Assembly (NCBI GenBank): GCA_964579725.1
Contig: CAZOHG010000105.1
Span: forward strand, 1 to 7,920
DNA length: 7,920 bases
Origin: CAZOHG01 sp964579725
Lineage (GTDB): Bacteria > Zhuqueibacterota > JdFR-76 > BMS3Abin05
Direction of reading: 5' to 3'
In this document: in pieces, positions 6,603 to 7,920 of the stretch
Position numbering within the stretch: position 1 is the stretch's first letter
Layout of the letters: each line of letters starts with the position of its first letter
The notes under the pieces: generated by a model
What the model saw: only the letters and a program-made list of their open reading frames with translations
Told to the model about the DNA's origin: nothing
Database searches by the model: none
Translations under genes and position numbers: made by a program

Positions 6603-6621
6603 TTAACGACGAGACGTTTAA
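6603..6621. repeat. Imperfect inverted repeat in the GH3 5' untranslated region (possible operator)
   Basis: TTAACG (6603-6608) and CGTTTAA (6615-6621) are inverted copies, apart from one extra T, around a 6-nt centre. The repeat lies between the predicted transcription start (about 6624) and the ribosome binding site, where a repressor could act. It is short and could be chance. Confidence 0.25.
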
Positions 6622-6630
6622 GATTTCTGA

Positions 6631-6659
6631 AATGTACGGAGATTTGAAGAAAAGGTCAA
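6631..6659 (-). promoter_or_regulatory. Predicted promoter of the GH3 gene
   Basis: The minus strand shows -35 TTGACC (6659-6654; five of six consensus bases), a 17-nt spacer and -10 TACATT (6636-6631; four of six). Transcription would start near 6624, giving a leader of about 46 nt. It lies in the 154-nt gap after the upstream secreted-protein gene and suggests separate transcription of the hydrolase. Confidence 0.5.
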
Positions 6660-6744
6660 GTTGAATTTCTGTTTTTTCAAAAATCCGGCAAGGCAAAACG
6701 GTTAAAGCGAATACGAACAGAAAAGCCGCCAGGTTTAAACGAGC

Positions 6745-7920
6745 TTATTTGTTTAGAAAAAGCACTTTTTGGGTTGGGGAAAATCCCCCCGCTTCGATCC
6801 GAACAAAATAAACGCCGTTCCCGACCGTTTCCCCCTGCGTATTTTTGCCGTTCCAGACAAAACGGTGTCGACCGGAAGGGAGCGTACCCAGAACCTGAGA
6901 AAGAACTGCTTGTCCTCTGATATTAAAAATGTGAATCGCAACGGGTTTAGAATGCCGAAGGCTGAAATTGAGGGTGGCCGTTTGGGAAAACGGGTTCGGG
7001 AAAATCGGCTGAAGACGAAAGGCTTGCGGTTGCCGAGGTGAATTGAGGAACGCCACTCCCGAAAAATCTCGAAAAAAGAGAGGGAGTAAAATTAGATGGT
7101 TGGTCTGCGCGTTGTTGAAAGCACAAAACAAAAGATTTTGGGAGCGCCACAAATCCTCCCCGGTTTTTGATCGGACAAATGAACAGGCGATTCCCGTGGT
7201 CGGCCAGGCGAGCGTTCCAAATGCCCCAGCATTTTGAAGGTCAACCGAATGCTGTTTCCGAACGGCGTTTTGACGGACAAGCAGAAAAAGCAGTCCGTGT
7301 TTTCCCGTCGGAAAGGCTACAATGTACGCTCGCGAATCGGGAATTTGCCGGAAAGCCAACTGTGTTTCCCGCGTCAAGGGCGCATCCGCCATTTTTGTTT
7401 CCAGCGTTTTATTGCCAAGCGAATCCACAAGGCAAATTTTAGAGTCGTTTCCCGACCGTGCCACCAAGAAAAAGCGGGCAATCGCCTTGAGCCAGACAAC
7501 CGAATAATCGTACTGCTCTATTTCCGTGAGATAGTTGCGGGATGGAGATACGGAAAAAGAATCTCCCGAAACCGAAACCACACGGCCCCCCAAATTCTCC
7601 CCGTCTCCCCACCCCACAAAGGCACGCCTTCCGTCTGTGGCAGCGACAATCGGCCACCAGTTGTCGCCGCGTGCTGGCGTGAGGGGTTTGGAATCGAGAA
7701 GGTGTCCGTCCGCGTCGCTGCGCAGTTGGGCCCGGATCAAAGCGTGTTCGGCGGGAGGGGCTTCGTCCGTGTACGCCACCAAAAAGAAACGGCCGACATG
7801 GGCAACTTTTGGGGAATGCTGCGACGCCGGGCCGCCTGCTAAAATCCAATTGTGTCGAATAACACTTCCGTCCGGGAAATGGAGCTGCCCGCGGACGTCT
7901 ACCGTGCTACCGCTGCCATC
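6745..7920 (-). CDS. Secreted/surface protein with propeller-like repeats and C-terminal FlgD-like (Por-type) sorting domain; 5' end outside window
   Basis: The frame is open from the right edge to the TAA at 6747-6745, giving 391 visible residues. The TTG at 7782 is internal: 46 in-frame codons before it continue the same repeat pattern, so the gene starts beyond the window. The first roughly 210 residues look like degenerate blades of a beta-propeller. Phrases recur such as VAHVGRFFLVAYTDE, IVAATDGRRAFVGWGDG and AIARFFLVARSGND, each followed by a strand carrying a DADGHLLDS- or DSLGNKTLE-like turn. Residues about 303-391 form a typical C-terminal sorting/FlgD-Ig-like domain: PNPFSQTATLNFSL, then IFNIRGQAV, then GNGVYFVRI and a final QKVLFLNK. 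Such domains direct proteins through the type IX system in Bacteroidota and occur widely in Calditrichota/KSB1-like genomes. The function of the N-terminal part is unknown. No catalytic motif is visible. Confidence 0.88.
   Translation of the reverse strand, partial: DGSGSTVDVRGQLHFPDGSVIRHNWILAGGPASQHSPKVAHVGRFFLVAYTDEAPPAEHALIRAQLRSDADGHLLDSKPLTPARGDNWWPIVAATDGRRAFVGWGDGENLGGRVVSVSGDSFSVSPSRNYLTEIEQYDYSVVWLKAIARFFLVARSGNDSKICLVDSLGNKTLETKMADAPLTRETQLAFRQIPDSRAYIVAFPTGKHGLLFLLVRQNAVRKQHSVDLQNAGAFGTLAWPTTGIACSFVRSKTGEDLWRSQNLLFCAFNNAQTNHLILLPLFFRDFSGVAFLNSPRQPQAFRLQPIFPNPFSQTATLNFSLRHSKPVAIHIFNIRGQAVLSQVLGTLPSGRHRFVWNGKNTQGETVGNGVYFVRIEAGGFSPTQKVLFLNK

Noticed and set aside
6164..6664. Plus-strand open frame of 166 codons
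   Set aside because: Mostly antisense to the N-terminal part of the GH3 gene, without ribosome binding site or domain.
6733..6740. GTTTAAAC palindrome after the secreted-protein gene
   Set aside because: A single perfect 8-mer palindrome without further symmetry; could be chance and does not form a terminator.
7234..7842. Plus-strand open frame of 202 codons
   Set aside because: Lies wholly antisense to the secreted repeat protein, whose sorting domain and repeats make that strand clearly the coding one. The translation is arginine-rich and matches nothing recognisable.

Overview
No mobile element, CRISPR array, defence island or clearly new system is visible here. This is an ordinary chromosomal window of roughly even GC. 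The organism looks like a free-living bacterium of the FCB (Fibrobacteres-Chlorobi-Bacteroidetes) neighbourhood, perhaps Calditrichota/KSB1/Ignavibacteria-like. That placement is inference. It rests on a C-terminal FlgD-like/Por-type secretion sorting domain on one secreted protein, a GH3 enzyme with a mature N-terminal EF-hand loop of a kind common in Bacteroidota-like enzymes, and the style of the NusA S1/KH region. Promoters here resemble the standard -35/-10 pattern, and several genes have recognisable Shine-Dalgarno sites.

Layout. Positions 1-1364 (minus strand) hold the start of a rimP-nusA operon: complete rimP, then nusA, which runs off the left edge. The operon is preceded by a -35/-10 promoter and a very short leader made almost entirely of a hairpin followed by a U-tract. 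Divergent from it is tRNA-Arg(CCU) at 1551-1627 with its own good promoter. A T-rich, gene-free stretch (1628-1953) contains an inverted repeat with nested hairpins. It leads into kup (1954-3867, plus strand), a full-length potassium-proton symporter with a TTG start.

Convergent with kup is a large secreted glycoside hydrolase family 3 enzyme (3918-6578, minus) carrying an EF-hand-like loop and a PA14 domain inserted in its C-terminal domain; it is probably a beta-xylosidase or beta-glucosidase. Upstream of it, on the same strand, is the 3' part of a large secreted protein with propeller-like repeats and a C-terminal sorting domain (6745 to beyond 7920). Its frame is open through the right edge, so the TTG at 7782 is not its real start.

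How the parts relate. The left third is core transcription/translation machinery (ribosome maturation, transcription elongation, one tRNA). The middle is ion homeostasis. The right half is extracytoplasmic: a polysaccharide-degrading exo-enzyme beside a surface or secreted repeat protein. The 154-bp gap between these two, with a plausible promoter in it, suggests the GH3 gene is transcribed on its own. The best things to check are the rimP leader hairpin and the structured region upstream of kup.
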